From Ostrinia nubilalis (Eukaryota; Arthropoda; Insecta; Lepidoptera; Crambidae), in the NCBI RefSeq assembly GCF_963855985.1, contig NC_087093.1, positions 12,601,001 through 12,665,000 on the forward strand: a DNA stretch of 64,000 nucleotides. The letters are read 5' to 3'. The first letter of the stretch is position 1, and each line of letters opens with the position of its first letter. Shown in pieces: positions 34,991-48,262 of this stretch. A program made the position numbers and the translations under genes. The notes beneath the pieces are model-generated. The model ran no database searches and had not been told where the DNA came from. It saw only the letters and a program-made list of their open reading frames with translations.

Positions 34991-35659
34991 AGTAGAGTAG
35001 TAGCTTATGGTACGTACAGTTCTGTGTGGTTGATAGAAAAGAAAGTAAATTATATTATTTTCCATGACCCAAGTAGGTACTGATTCATGGACGAGTGACA
35101 ATTTTATTGTAGAGTCTGTGTCTTTTATTAATTTTGACACGTTATATTGTTATAAGCTAATATAATTTTAAGGGTGTTATTTTGACTATACACGGGTATC
35201 TACCAATTATTTGGAATCCAAATAGAAACAAATAAACGAGTATTAGTACATAGTCAATGTTTGATTTCATATAACGGTAGTAAATTGTCGCTCCAATTAA
35301 TTTTTTTCGCATAGTTTAGTCCAGAATGTGCTTTCTTACCTCATCAGGCATTGCCAATGGCGAAGTTGCGTTTCATTATATCGCTAGATAGGCTTAGGTC
35401 GGTCCGTGAGTTATGGTTATTTGAATTGTGCGAAACAAAATAAATTTAGTGAACGTGCTTTATACCGTTCTGCTCTTTGCATTTTTGAGTGCTTATTTCG
35501 AGCGGGATAAAAGTTTGTTATTTATGTGACGCCTCTAAGATTTAATGTGAAGTCAAACGGCGATAATGCGTCCCCGACTGAATATTTTGCGGCCCGTGAA
35601 TGTGTATTAACCTTAATGTGCTCTTTCGATTGTTTGCCTTCTTTTGTTTTGATAAATGC
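34991..35659. other. No gene; single-copy-looking sequence
   Basis: No repeats recognised. 35290-35650 has balanced composition and several TAAT/TTTATT cores; a possible regulatory segment. Confidence 0.3.
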
Positions 35660-36998
35660 GCCGCGGCACAGTATGTTATGAGACTGTATAATCGGACATT
35701 CTCATTTATTTGATGAACCGTATAGGGCTCAGTAATACAAACATGATAGTAAAACTCCCGTTTGAAAATTCCAAGTAGTTTTCGCGGTATAAAAATTCAA
35801 AGTTACCTATTTTTTTACTTCAAAATTATGCAAAAATATTCTCACTCGTTAACTAATAACATTTAATACAGAATTGTTATAATACTTCATAGAGCTCTTA
35901 AAACTACACGTAATAAGCGTATTAAGTGCTTCGTAAACGCATTCATTTAATTAGGAAAAATGATTTTAGTGATTTTTGTTTTTATTTTTTTTCTCAATTA
36001 TACCTTAATATATGCAAACATTTTTAATTGCAAGATATAGTCTGATATTTAATCTAATTGTGTAAAAAATATCAGCTTTAAATTCCGTGATATATTTGAG
36101 GAAAATCAAATTGAAAATATGCGCCATATAGAATTGTAAATTTCCCATCACTTTTTAATAGCAATATTTCTTTTGGATGTTTAAATATCATCAGCTCGAT
36201 TGTACCAAATTATTGTATTGACATTCGATTTATTATAGGTTTCAAATCGATGAGAAAATTATTAAAGGTAGGATAAATTCGACTTCCTAGATTTGTTTAC
36301 ATACTTTTTTAGTTAGTTACTTACATACAACTTAAGTTAATATAAGAGTGTTAAAAAAGAAAAAAGACTCGACTTGAGAACCTCCTCCTTTTTTTGAAGT
36401 CGGTTAAAAACAATGTGAATGTGACTTTTTAGAACCTTCAACACTATGCACATAACAGGCGGGATTTGAAACTTTTTAGACATGAATTATTCCTTCCAAA
36501 ATTGTCGACCCTAGACTCGTAAAAATTTTATTAAGACGTTTTATGTTTTTTCTCAAATATATCACCGAGTTTAAAGCTGATTTTATGATTACAATTAGAT
36601 TAAATATCAGACTATATCTTGCAATTAAAAATGTTTGCATATATTAAGGTATAATTGAGAAAAAAAATAAAAACAAAAATCACTAAAATAATTTTTCCTA
36701 ATTAACTGAATACGTTTACGAAGCACTTAATACGCTTATTACGTGTAGTTTTAAGAGCTCTATGAAGTATTATAACAATTCTGAATTAAATGTTATTAGT
36801 TAACGAGTGAGAATATTTTTGCATAATTTTGAAGTAAAAAAATAGGTAACTTTGAATTATTATACCGCGAAAACTACGTGGAATTTTCAAACGGGAGTTT
36901 TACTATCATGTTTGTATAACTGAGCTCTATACGTTTCATCAAATCAATGAGAATGTCCGTTTATACAGTCCCATAACACACTGTGCGCGGCTTAATGA
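35660..36998. mobile_element. Foldback element: long inverted repeat with roughly 430-bp arms
   Basis: The left arm (about 35665-36110) and right arm (about 36548-36995) are inverted copies with roughly 5-10% differences. Examples are TATGTTATGAGACTGTATAA against reversed TGTGTTATGGGACTGTATAA, AAACGGGAGTTTTACTATCA on one strand of each, and TATGCAAACATTTTTAATTG in both. The 440-bp spacer contains one GAAGTCGGTT miniature-element end (36345-36410). No frame of note. I did not find a clear target duplication. Transcription across it would make a long hairpin RNA. Confidence 0.85.
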
Positions 36999-38686
36999 TC
37001 GTTAGTTGATTCTGTTTTGTTTTTGTGTCTTACTACTGACACAGTGTAGTAATATGTGCGTTTTTAATCGTACTTATTAAAGTATTTCTAGTTGTGTTAC
37101 TTGCTCTACATCTGAATAGAACTGCAACTATCATAAAAATAAGTTTTAACTTAAGGGTAATAATACTAAGGCTAAGTTGCACCATCTTATTTTAACCGTA
37201 ACAATAACAATAACCGGTGCTTTTTGTATGGAGTTTGACAGATTTTTGAGGTTTATTAAAGTTAGCCTGCTTAGGAAATTACTCTAAAAAGAACTGTCAT
37301 GTTTCACTACAGAAGAAAAACTATCTTCAAGTATTTCTCTTTTTATTTTACTTACTCTATTCATTCATTTACATTACCAGTTAATTCAATAACAGACATA
37401 CGCTTATTACCTGACTAAGTTAATAAATGTAACCGAATAACAAGGTCCATATAGTTCATATCAGTGGTGTAACATGCTTTATTGTCCATAAGCGTATCCT
37501 CGCGTGGCCAGTTACTATTTCCACTGTGTTACTATTTCCCCTGCGTTACTATTACAATGTTACCCTCCGGAATCCTGGGCCGTTTCTCGAGCCATTTGGC
37601 GTAATGCGCGGTTTGGCTGGATTGACGGGATAGCGGGTAGGCTTGACTGACAGCGGATAGGTGTATTTTAGTTCACCTGTAGAGTCAGGATTTGATAATA
37701 GATTAGTTTAGTTTTTGGCTTATTCTAGAATTTATTGATTATTATGATTAAGGTTTATCTCAAAGTTAAACTGTCTTTATTTAGTGCCTCTTGTATCGTA
37801 TTGTGTGGTTCCAAATTCCAATGTAAATAAAATGTCTGTTTAATATGATAATAAGTATAAATTTTTTGGTTCAGACTTTTTATTTTATTTTTCCTTTCGC
37901 CTCACCTCTGAAAAGTAGTCACTATTTTTCACACCATGTTTAGACCTATCTTTTTTATCTTGGAAGGTACCTACTCAAATATTTTAAGCTTGTTAGATTA
38001 AATACCTTTATGCTAATAAAACATTTTTGATAATATTGACACCATTAAATTTACGAACTTACATTCTACAAACTGTGTTTTACAGTTATAATTAAAACTC
38101 TATTACTTAGTTACTTCGTTTTAAAAGTTCTTAAAACCGTTGTCGGTCAAACCGCGGCTTATCTGAGTCGCTCCGCTTCTCTAACTACCGCAAAACTAAT
38201 GATAGTTGGAATGTTAAGCCCAAACTGATTTAATGACGCCTATTTGAGATTCAAACCGAAAACAGTACAACGGTTCATTTCCCATGAATATTGGAAAATC
38301 CCATCTTGGGAACTGTAACATGGATAGATTTAACTGTCACTTTATACAGTACTTTATTTAAAAAAATAATACTTTCATATTAGTCGAGTTATTTAATAAC
38401 TTTTTGCAGAAATGAATGTAGAAAGAATGGACTTGCTAAGAGTTTGCGTCAGTCAACTTTTGCGTCACGCAGAAAGCTGAGAGCGCGATGCAGGCTATTT
38501 TGTTTTTCGAATATTCGTAGATGACTCAATATAAAATCAATTGACGGAAGCCGCCCGCAGCTCTGAACAATATGGATTCATTAACAATAATAACTCTTTT
38601 TCTACTGTTGTACTCGCAAGAACATCTACTGAAATAAATACCCAATATATTAATATGAAATACTTAATCTGAAAATTAACTATCCC
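36999..38686. other. No gene; minor repeats
   Basis: 37171-37275 is a repeat fragment (GTTGCACCATC...AACCGGTGCTTTTTGTATGG), with an inverted relative near 48975-49000. 37511-37560 holds three 17-bp repeats of GTTACTATTTCC. The rest is unrecognised. Confidence 0.4.
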
Positions 38687-38977
38687 CTACGGGTCCCTTA
38701 ATTTATTTACGGATAATAACCTCATAATACGTGGAACAAGACATGGGGTGGGCTGCAGTCGGGAAAGCCGGATTAGTTCGGGATATTCGCCAAAGAGTTG
38801 CCTCATACGGGCTAGCGTGTAGCTAGGGATGGTAGAGCCTTGGTATACCAAGCTTGTGATGGGAAATTGCACATGGAAATGGGAAAAATCAGTATAGGCA
38901 AAAGGTTCTAAGTCGCGAGGCTTAAACATTTTTGATTGAGCATTCTTTAATCCTTCAAGATCCGCGAATCTAGACAC
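38687..38977 (-). CDS. Possible coding fragment of unknown family
   Basis: A 96-codon frame, richer in GC than its surroundings. The translation has balanced amino-acid use and includes FAYTDFSHFHVQFPITSLVY, a run with two basic Arg-rich segments (LARMRQLFGEYPELIRLSRL), and a C-terminal PRIMRLLSVNKLRDP before the stop. There is no signal peptide or membrane segment. I recognise no family. It could be one exon of a host gene, a fragment of a mobile-element protein, or chance. The ATG is the first in frame; no flanking splice sites were established. Confidence 0.25.
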   Translation of the reverse strand: MSRFADLEGLKNAQSKMFKPRDLEPFAYTDFSHFHVQFPITSLVYQGSTIPSYTLARMRQLFGEYPELIRLSRLQPTPCLVPRIMRLLSVNKLRDP

Positions 38978-39764
38978 AATAGATAATCAATTGTTATGAC
39001 ATTAATTAATGCCGTCTGGGACTCAAGCGGTTAATGATTTTTTTGATTATGCACACAGGGTAGATAGAAATCTACCTAATACCCTGTGTGCCGAATAATA
39101 ATATTACTATGCTTTTCTATTAATACTGACTTGATATTACATAATAATATTAAATTTTTCATTTATGATATTATGTTAAAATTGGACTAGCACTCATGTT
39201 TGACCAATATGTTATATTATAATATTATCACTAAAAGTATCTTAGATTATTATCAGTAGAAGCAATTTTGCATCTTCTTAGAAGCAATTTTAGGTCCTGC
39301 TAGTAGGAGAGACCTCAAGATCTCTACTTGTTATTATTTTGTAAATACCATGATCATTGAGTTGAATTAATCTACCTGAAAATACGTACTTCATCTTACT
39401 AAAATAATAGAGTGTACTAAGCAACCATAAGGGCAAGGGGTCAAATTAGAATGGCAAGTCCACCTCTAGCCTGGCCCTCGAACTATCTCGCGCGCGCAGA
39501 CGACACTATAATCCCCGATAAGGCCCGCACATTTACATTCAATTCTAATTTCGGAACACCCATTCCTACTCGACTCTGATTGCCTGGTACTTGTCAACGC
39601 TGATTAAAGGCTGATACGGACTTTGTGTGGTTTACTGGATCTGTGGGTTACGAACAATTTATCGATGTAATAATAGACTTCACAACATCAATATAGAGCC
39701 TTCTCTAGAACGAGAAAGCTTTACTTTAAATTAAAGGTTTATTGTTCTTGGATTTAACACAGTA
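38978..39764. other. No gene; small perfect hairpin
   Basis: At 39051-39091 GCACACAGGGTA pairs with TACCCTGTGTGC, and inside it GGTAGAT pairs with ATCTACC. The ends look like two CACAGGGTA transposon termini with almost nothing between them. Otherwise AT-rich and unremarkable. Confidence 0.45.
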
Positions 39765-39941
39765 AGAGTAGGCGCACACCGTTGATTTTTAGTTGGCCGA
39801 TAGTTGTGCCCGATTTTAATTTGTATGAAGAATCGGCCAAATCGAATCGGCGTAGTGTGCGCACTCCCATACATGCCCATACTGATCAAATGCCCGACTA
39901 AACTATCGGCCGACGAAAAATCAACGGTGTGCGCCTACTCT
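39765..39941. mobile_element. Miniature TA-flanked element, 42-bp inverted ends
   Basis: AGAGTAGGCGCACACCGTTG at the left is repeated exactly in reverse at the right. Similarity continues through GATTTTT, GGCCGATAGTT. TA lies immediately outside both ends. 177 bp, non-coding. Related sequence at 33177-33220. Confidence 0.85.
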
Positions 39942-42900
39942 TAATCTATTTCAGACAAACGCTTGATTTAGAAAAAGTTGCCTGTGACTGATGGTGGTAA
40001 TTCAAAAAACTATACCTGATAAAAGCAGCAAATATTAAGAATAGTCACTGTATCTATATTTTAAGAAATTGTAAGTCCAAAAAATAAGTCAAATTATTTA
40101 AACTTTAAAATTCCTACAGGAATATTGGATGTACCTTTTCATCGACTCAGCAACAAAATGTAGACTACTTAAAAAGAAAAGTGTACATAAAATTAAGCAT
40201 TCTAAGGGCAAAGGGCACTTAATTGAGTTTGTTCAGGACAAAACAAAGAGCAGAAACTTTTTAAATTGAGTGTCCGTGAAGTGTTGCCAACATGTTGATC
40301 TTTCTAACTGGGGCTACCTGACGTCCCGAGTTAATATTTTCTTTGGATAAGTACGTTTTTACTTGGGTTGCAGTTTTAGTTTTGTTTAGTTATGTAAAAG
40401 AGGATAAGTCGGGACACTGGGGCCGTAAAAATAATAAGTTCTTGGACTTTTTCAACTCGTGTTAGTTTTATTGCGAGATGTAAAAAGTCAGAGACAGAAT
40501 AATTTTTATCATAATTATTATGTTTTGTAATAGTTGACATTCCATGCCACACACAGAGGCCTGACATAGAGCAATCCATAAATACATAATCAGAGAAACT
40601 AATATTTCTTTTCGTATAAGTACAGGTTGATTCACGCATGATATTCTAAACTGGGAACAATGACACAAAGTAATTTTTCAAAGATTTATGAACTGAACCA
40701 AATTGGGTTCAGTTTTAACTTTCGGGAACTTAACCAAAGAATGTAATTAAGACTATATTCAACTAAAAACCTTTATGTTGCTGCATAAAATTTTATCGAC
40801 TGATTTGTTTCACATCCACCTTCCATCCACAGGGGATTCCCTGTTGTATTCATATCTCTGAAATGACAAACATGCCAAAACATACAAAATATCCAAACTT
40901 CACGAATAAAAGCTGAACTTTTTTACTATCACGTTATTCCTATTACACCTATGATAAAATGTTACTGGTTCCCAAATGTATCGATACAGGGGGACGTGAG
41001 TATTTTTCCTTTTTTATCTGGAAAGTTTGGTTATGGCTGTTGTATTTTGCGAGGAATTTATTGCTTAGCACGTGTGTTAGTCATACCTGTGTAGGTAGAG
41101 TATGACTACAGTAAGTTAAATCACAAAATCACAGATAGAAAAATACTAAGTGAAATGTTATCAAATACAGGCATTGTGACACTGGCAACACGGGAATCTT
41201 ATATAAAAGAGGAATGAGTAAAAACTCTAATCGCCCTAGAAAAAACTCTGCTTAGTCTTAGTAATTGATATGATATTTCGGTTAATCTGTAACCAGATGC
41301 TTATTTCAAAATACCTCCAAGTAAAGTTTTAAGCACAGTATTTAACTTATGTAAAAAGAAGCCTTAAGTTTCTCTTGTTTTAAAAATAAATTAAACCCCT
41401 CTGACATTAACTTCGTTACTTTAAAAACTTTTGGCAATTTTTAACCTCCGGCAAAATGTCAACAAATGATCTAATTGATTGGCCTGACTCAGAAACAAGC
41501 CTCAAGAAAAGCAAAGTAGCAAAGATTTATTGTACTTTCGCTAGCAATTAAAGGCGAAAGTGAAAAATCTGCAAACTCCGCCGTTTACTCTTTCTATAAA
41601 TTGGTCAAATTTTTCTTGCGAAACTTTTTGATTCGACCCCTTTCTTTGGCAATCAGGCAATTCTTACGACGCCCCCGCAAGAGGCACAGAGCAGTATTGC
41701 GTAGAGAGTGCTTTCTATTTATTTGCTAGTGGATTAAATTTTTTTTAAAACAATAAAATTCTTTAGTACTGATATGACTGGGAAATAAAACACATGATGA
41801 GTACATATTGGAGTAAGTGCCATCTGATTAAAAATCGTTCATTTGAATAATTATTGTGTTTTGTGTTATGTCATTGTGACACTGAGAGAGAGATTATAAT
41901 ATTTTTTTCAATTCGAATTTATCAAGATATTTTTTTTTTATGAAAAAAAGATTATTAGTAATTTGTATTGCCCAAATTACTAATAGTCCCATTACTTAGC
42001 CCCTCGTGTTAAGCTAAATAACCTAAATCGAGAGAGATGTCAAAAGTGAAATACACAATATTTCTTTGAAACAATTATTTTGTTATCCTTCTGTAGGATC
42101 TGACTTACCACTATGTTACTCTGTACATTAAAATCAGACAAATACAACAATAATGGGCGCCGCGCAAATACAATTAGTTTAATTAATGAATTAAGAACCG
42201 GCGAGTTTCTTTATCTTATTATTAATTTGTCTTAGCCAGACGTCTTACAAACGAGAGAGAGGCAAACATTTGCGAAACTTGCCGGATTACTTAACTCAAT
42301 GGGATTGCACACCTTAACCCTTTGAGGCTTGAGTATCCGTTATCGAGTTAAAACATTTGAATAATATTGGCAGTGCGGTTGAGAATTAAAATTTGACTGC
42401 GAATTTTGGAGTGGTAAGAACACAAATATTGCCTTAAACTAAAACAACTGTTGTAACTAGAAAACATATTAAATGGATGAGACCTAACTGGTAAAAAAGA
42501 AGCTCATGCTCATGAAACTAATGTTTGCCTATGTAATAAAATCCGCAAACGCGGACTAACAAGACAAAAGTGGGCGGCGGTAAAGGAAGCATTTTTTTAA
42601 GTATAATAAAATTGTTATCGTTTCTTAAAAAACATCATTTATTAAGATTAGACGGTCTAACAAACGTAATGTTTTCTTCATAACATTACAATAAGAATAA
42701 TGAACCTGACTTGACGCGGGGCGCATATGACACGCGTCTTCAAATTTAAAGACGCTAACAAATGGGTGCAAAGAAAATGACATTAATCAGGGTCAGGAAG
42801 CGGTATGATTTGAATATAAAACGTTAACACTCTTAAAAGTGGAGTGAGCTACTGAAAAATGGGTCTTATGGTATGGTTTTAAGAGTGGGGGGTTATGGTG

Positions 42901-45900
42901 TGTTTAGGAGGTTCATGAGGTGTGACGCGGGCATGTGAGCCCGTCATTAGTCATAAGAGTGGGGGGTTCTGAACGACTACAGACGTGACCAGAAAGAAGA
43001 TGATAGCCGATAGCGGCCATGTCACTTACGTGGAAGTCACGTGTGTTGAAGATACTGATACTGAGAGTTAAACCCAAAATAATTTGCATAAAGGTGTGTT
43101 AGTAAGGCAGTTTGATAAGATAGAATATAAATCAATGTGATTTGTTTGTAAAATATGGCCTAGGCTTTACCTATACGGAACATGTATATTTTCCTTTATT
43201 TATTTGGCTAAATTATGTTTTGATTAATATAGATTTGAGATGTCATTGAAGTGATCAACATTGTTCTACAACTCAAATTCAAATTCAATTTTTTTATTGC
43301 ATATTAAGTGTTTACAATTTGGTCTTAATCTAAACTCTGCTTCAGTTAACTTCATTTGACTAGGCAAAATTTCTTCTTATAAAGATAACGTCAATTTAAA
43401 ACCACTTACGGATATCTTGTTTAACAATAACACTTAAAAAGTACGACGTCATTGCTTCGGATTTTGTCACGCGGTACGTTCCTTACCAAGCGTCTAATAA
43501 ATTCCCAATAATTACATTATCACAAATTCCACCGCCTCACCGGCAGCATTTTTCTTCCACCTCCGAAGCCCATAATTCCTAATGACATGCAATAACCGTA
43601 CCCCAATTTCGACGTAAACCCCCCATAACAATATCGACATCAGCGAATTTTTTACCCTGCGAGTTTTACCCCGCGAATTTTATTTGTAACACTTTGGGTA
43701 ATCAAAAATTGGGCGGGAGCTGTTTATCGGCCACTCAATTTTATTTTTACGCCGCACTGATTTCACTTCTTATACGTGGTAGTGTGGGGGAAAGAAAAGT
43801 CGGGGATAAGACATGTCACCTTTTCTCTTCAATCGAAGAATCTAATCTTTTAAATTACTCGTGCTTTGAAATATACACCAATGATGACCATTATGTTACC
43901 AGTGCGTAATAGTGTGTAAAAATTAGAACAAACGAGAATTTTAAAAGTACGAGTAGGTAGTGCAATGGCCAAAAGCGGTCGCACTAAAACACGACAGGAC
44001 TTTTTTATAGTTTCAAAACGAACCTTGTAAAAACTTATTAGATTTTAACTTGACAACTGATGACACAGATACAGGCAGCTCTTAGAAAAATAGCAAAATA
44101 CCAGCTCTACCCACTAAAATACCTTAACCTTTAGCTTAAAGACTTTCTTATTATGATTTCAAAGAGCTTTTACAAAGCCAAATTACAAAATTCAGTATCA
44201 GCAACATCTACCGACATGTCCAATGTCCATACTATCCAAACATCAAAATATATTCTCCAATCCCCAATTTGCCGATAATCTAAATAACACTCTCTGACCA
44301 GTGGCCAGCGATGGTATATTTATATTCCGCGCGCTCCCGAGGGATTTCAATTGTCAAAACCTTCACAATCCAGTTAAGGAGAAGGGTGCGGGTATTTTTA
44401 TTTCGATTTTGAGGATCTGAGTGATGGTGAATGATCTTGGTAGATACAAATTGAAGAGTCAGAGTTGGAGTGATCTCAAATCAAAGATGATACTTAATAC
44501 ATATTTTATACGACTAAAGTGACATCAGATATTGAGTATCAGTTGTTACAGTTGTTTTTTTTATATTAAAGATTAATTAAAAAACATAATATTTCCTATA
44601 TTAAAGCAAAACGAATGGTGTTTGAAGTAATATTAAGCGTTCCGCTGCTGGGATTCATTCTAAAATAATTACTTCTATTTTCTTAAAAAACCAATAAGAT
44701 TTTTGTAGAACCTTCACTATTTTATGTAAGTAAATAAACATAAATACAACAGACAGCAATTTCATCATAAGCTGGCACATTCATAAGACTTGCAATAAAA
44801 AGCGGCTGCGCGTGCATCCATTATTCAATACCATTAACTTTGCAAGTTTCAAAATTCTCAAGCACCTATTTATTACGTTCTCAACAAACAACTCTAAAAT
44901 TATGCCGCATACGTGCCCTCATGCCCCATAAAGAAAGCACACGGGTTATGCACGAAAATGATATAACCCAAGATTTTCGATTTTCTTGTCTCTCGATTTT
45001 ATAAGATTCCTTTCAAGTGAAGTAATGTCTATCAAGTACTAATAACTAAAATTACAGCCCTAAATTCGAGTTTGAATAGTGTTTTTATTTTAGAATCTTT
45101 TTGTAATGCATTTTTAAATACTGTAATTTGATCACGACAATTTGTGTAAAGTTAGTACATTTTAGAGTCGTAATATGTTGTGAACGTTGTGAAAAACAAA
45201 TATATACAATTTTACTATAGCTGGAAAAGTGAGAAGGTTTTCCTAAACTTATTTTTCCCATGTCACAACATTTTTCCCGTGAACGTACTTACGATATAGT
45301 CACACAGTCGTAACTCGTAAAGCATAAATGGCATTCAAATGCGATGTTATTTCGCCGCCAACACACGGTAATTTATTTCCGCGGGCTTCATAATTTTCTT
45401 TTATTCACTTTATGTTGATTTCCCTTAGAGTAAGAGCGGGTAACGATAATATTATTTCAAGGGCCCCATGGGATGTTGTTCCTTGCTGTTATGCGTTAAG
45501 GGTGTCTCTGGATTGGTGGTAATTAAATAATTTGTTTGGATTGGTTAGATGGTTTGGGTGGTAAGTGTATTAGAGTTGAGAAAACTAGGCTAACTGTACC
45601 TTAAATCAAATCGAAAAATTCAATCGCTCAACTTAGGTACCTAAAACAAGGACATTTTCCTAAGCCACTACTTACCTTTAAGATGTTTACGTTTTCTTTT
45701 CCAAATAATTGATTTACTATGTGGGTATTCTGTTTTGTATGAAATTTTGACGGTTAGTGTTAAGAAAAGTGGAATTAAAGCACTCTATCATAAAAACATC
45801 TTGACTAATCTTGATAAAGTCAATGAACTCTATTTCTCTATAACCTAAACCTGAACTACCTAATTTGGTTTTCAGGTTCTATTTCCAATTAATTTCTTTA

Positions 45901-46576
45901 TACTAGGTAAGTATTCTACGAGTATGGATTTGAAAGATGTTTTTACTTATATTATGTATTCAGTTTTGTATGAGTGTTGCCTTTGATTTTTCAAAACCCC
46001 CTCTTGAACGGGAACGTGGCGTGGGTAAAACGTTATCTGCATTTTAATAAAACGTTGTCGAGTGTTTACACATGTATCCCCGATGCAAAGTTCAAGTCGT
46101 TCAATAAAGCGTCATGCGGGGCGATTTTCGCGCTTTGGGAGGAAAACATACGGGTAGTTATTTTGGAATGGCACACTTAGGGAAAAATAAGTTTTTGGTG
46201 AAAAATTTAGGCTTCAGTTGGTTTATTTTGTGACTAAATGATTGTGTTGAAAGGGTTTGCAATAAATAATTACTGTTTTATGAACTCATATTTTTTGTAG
46301 CTAGAGCTAGGAAAATAGACAAGTACTATAAACAAATACTTATACATTTCAGTCATACTTTCAACTATTGTGTTACTCAAACAGGCCATTAATTCAAAGG
46401 CACTTACATTTTTAAACTAAAATAAATGCCTATACTTACATTGTTACAGTAAAATAATGGCAGATTTGAGTAACAATTGAAAATATGATATTTCCCATGA
46501 AAATATTTGTCGTTAGAAAAATAAATCTGACTAGGTACTACTGAAAAGAAAATTTGCCCGAGACTTCCTATTTTAG
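39942..46576. other. 6.6 kb without a supported gene
   Basis: The longest repeat-poor stretch. A retroposon tail (AAATTCAAATTCAATTTTTT) lies near 43277. AAGAGTGGGGGGTT occurs twice (42882 and 42956). Segments 41440-41700, 42150-42310, 43440-43690, 44300-44420 and 45990-46180 are complex and CpG-containing, often with TTTATT, TAATT or CAATAAA cores. They could be regulatory. Frames 43694-43909 and 45974-46180 show no domain. Confidence 0.35.
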
Positions 46577-46767
46577 CGGTGGGACGTGTTATTTCAGTCC
46601 CACGTTACATAAACGACGCGTTTCCTGACGTGATAGACGCCTGTATATTCCAACGCTATAACGTCGGTAGCGTTAAGCTGAATATTATGAGACGATGGCC
46701 GTCGCAGGTGCCGCTAAACATCCAAGTTGAGGAGCCGGAGCGTGTCAGTCACGTCTTGGGTACGATA
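46577..46767 (+). CDS. Possible internal exon of unknown gene
   Basis: The open segment lies between an acceptor-like TTCCTATTTTAG and a consensus donor GTAAGT at 46768. It is CpG-rich within AT-rich DNA. The frame starting at 46579 translates to a balanced sequence including VISVPRYINDAFPDVIDACI and MRRWPSQVPLNIQVEEPERV. I recognise no domain. No partner exons were found on either side, so this could equally be constrained non-coding DNA that happens to be open. Confidence 0.25.
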
Positions 46768-46873
46768 GTAAGTACAATTCGAATGTGGAGAGAGATTTTT
46801 GAGGAAAGAGAGTCTAAATGCGGTTTGTTTTCAATTAAAATTTGTTACTTAAAGAAATAAAGCAAGTAAAAGG

Positions 46874-46925
46874 TTCATCATCATTTTCGTCATAGGACGG
46901 CCACTGCTGAACAATCCGGTCGCTG
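46874..46925 (-). repeat. RTE-clade LINE 3' tail fragment
   Basis: TCATCATCATTTTCGTCATA then GGACGGCCACTGCTGAAC is the reverse complement of the usual RTE tail. The CAT repeat is the simple 3' terminus of such copies. Confidence 0.65.
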
Positions 46926-47514
46926 AAGATTTTTAATATTATTTTTGACATTTGTTTTAATGTAACAGTGTCGAAATATCGGAAACTCAAAATTAAGATA
47001 CATGGTAGCAATCCCGTCAGTACTTAATAATAATCCAGATATTCTTGACATATTGCAATAAATATTCTTAAAATTGTATTAAGTAAATAGATTGGGTAAG
47101 TGTTTACTGTTGAGAAAACGATATCTAGTGACACCGAACAGTCGTCCGAAAAGATTATATTACGGTTTAAAAGTCTCAACTGAGACCATTAATTATTTTA
47201 GGAAAAATATTGAATTACCTACTTAACTACCTAAATGGGAAATTCGTCTGACGATTTAATAAAAAGGAACCTTGCATACACACTTCTCCCCATGAGCTTA
47301 TGAAAACAACCATAACTTACACATCGGTATGTTCGCAACTTCTAAACCCTTGTTTTATTTCCTCTGTTTCCGAAATTCCTGATTTTATCAAATCCACCAA
47401 GCAAACACCGATCGGGAGGATGTGCTGAGATTTGCGAACACAGGATAAATTGACCGGTAATAATAAAGCCACAGTTAAAGACAACACAGTAGGATAACTG
47501 ACCGTTAGTTTATA

Positions 47515-47710
47515 CTAGCCTTTGTCCGCGGCTTTGCCCGCGTTAATTGCGATCTGCCACAGAACGTCTTTATCCATTCATATTCTATAGTCTATGTTCA
47601 TCAAGGATAATGTAGAATCCTAATGGTGCAAGATTTTTTCCAATCAGTCCAGTAGTTTCGAAGTCTATTCAATATAAACAAACAAGTCTTTCTTCTCTAA
47701 AATATTATTA
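47515..47710 (-). mobile_element. Helitron-like fragment (Lep1-related)
   Basis: Minus-strand 3' end CGCGGGCAAAGCCGCGGACA then AAGGCTAG and T, a hairpin-plus-CTAG terminus. The interior has CGAAACTACTGGACTGATTG. The 5' end is diffuse near 47700. Confidence 0.6.
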
Positions 47711-47844
47711 TTGTAGAAAAGGCAACCGTTACTGACTGACCTATCAACACACAGCTGAAACCATAGTTTTAAAATTGCAAAATTACTCACGTCATGAATT
47801 ATCAAGTGGCTGGCAGCGGCTGGATGAATAATTACCTTTTTAAA

Positions 47845-48262
47845 AAAATAAAACCGACTTCAAATGCGTGAACACAAAAAAAACTAAAAATTAAAAATAT
47901 TGCGTATAAAAAAGTTCATCCCCTATATTCCACCCTTAGGGGTGAAATATTTTCTTCAAATTCGCATGAAACCACCCTTTTGATAATACCTATTCAACAA
48001 AAAAATAATCGTTCAAATTGATTTATAATCGGCGGAGATATTGCGTATAAAAAAGTTCATCCCCAATTTTCCACCCTTGGGGGTTGTTTTTTCTATTATT
48101 AAATTTAAATGGGACCACCCTTGAGGTATTACCTATACGCCGAAAAAAGATTTGTTCAAATCGGTTCATAATTGGCGGAGTTATCGCGTAACAAACATAG
48201 AAAAAAAAAAACATACGGGTCGAATTGAGAACCTCCTCCTTTTTTGAAGTCGGTTGAAAAAG
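47845..48262. mobile_element. Miniature element with AACCGACTTC/GAAGTCGGTT ends
   Basis: Inverted ends at 47852-47861 and 48246-48255. The interior contains a direct duplication with a 141-bp period: TGCGTATAAAAAAGTTCATC at 47901 and 48042, each followed by CCACCCTTRGGGG. GAGAACCTCCTCC precedes the right end. Partial copies at 33500 and 36345. Non-coding. Confidence 0.75.
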
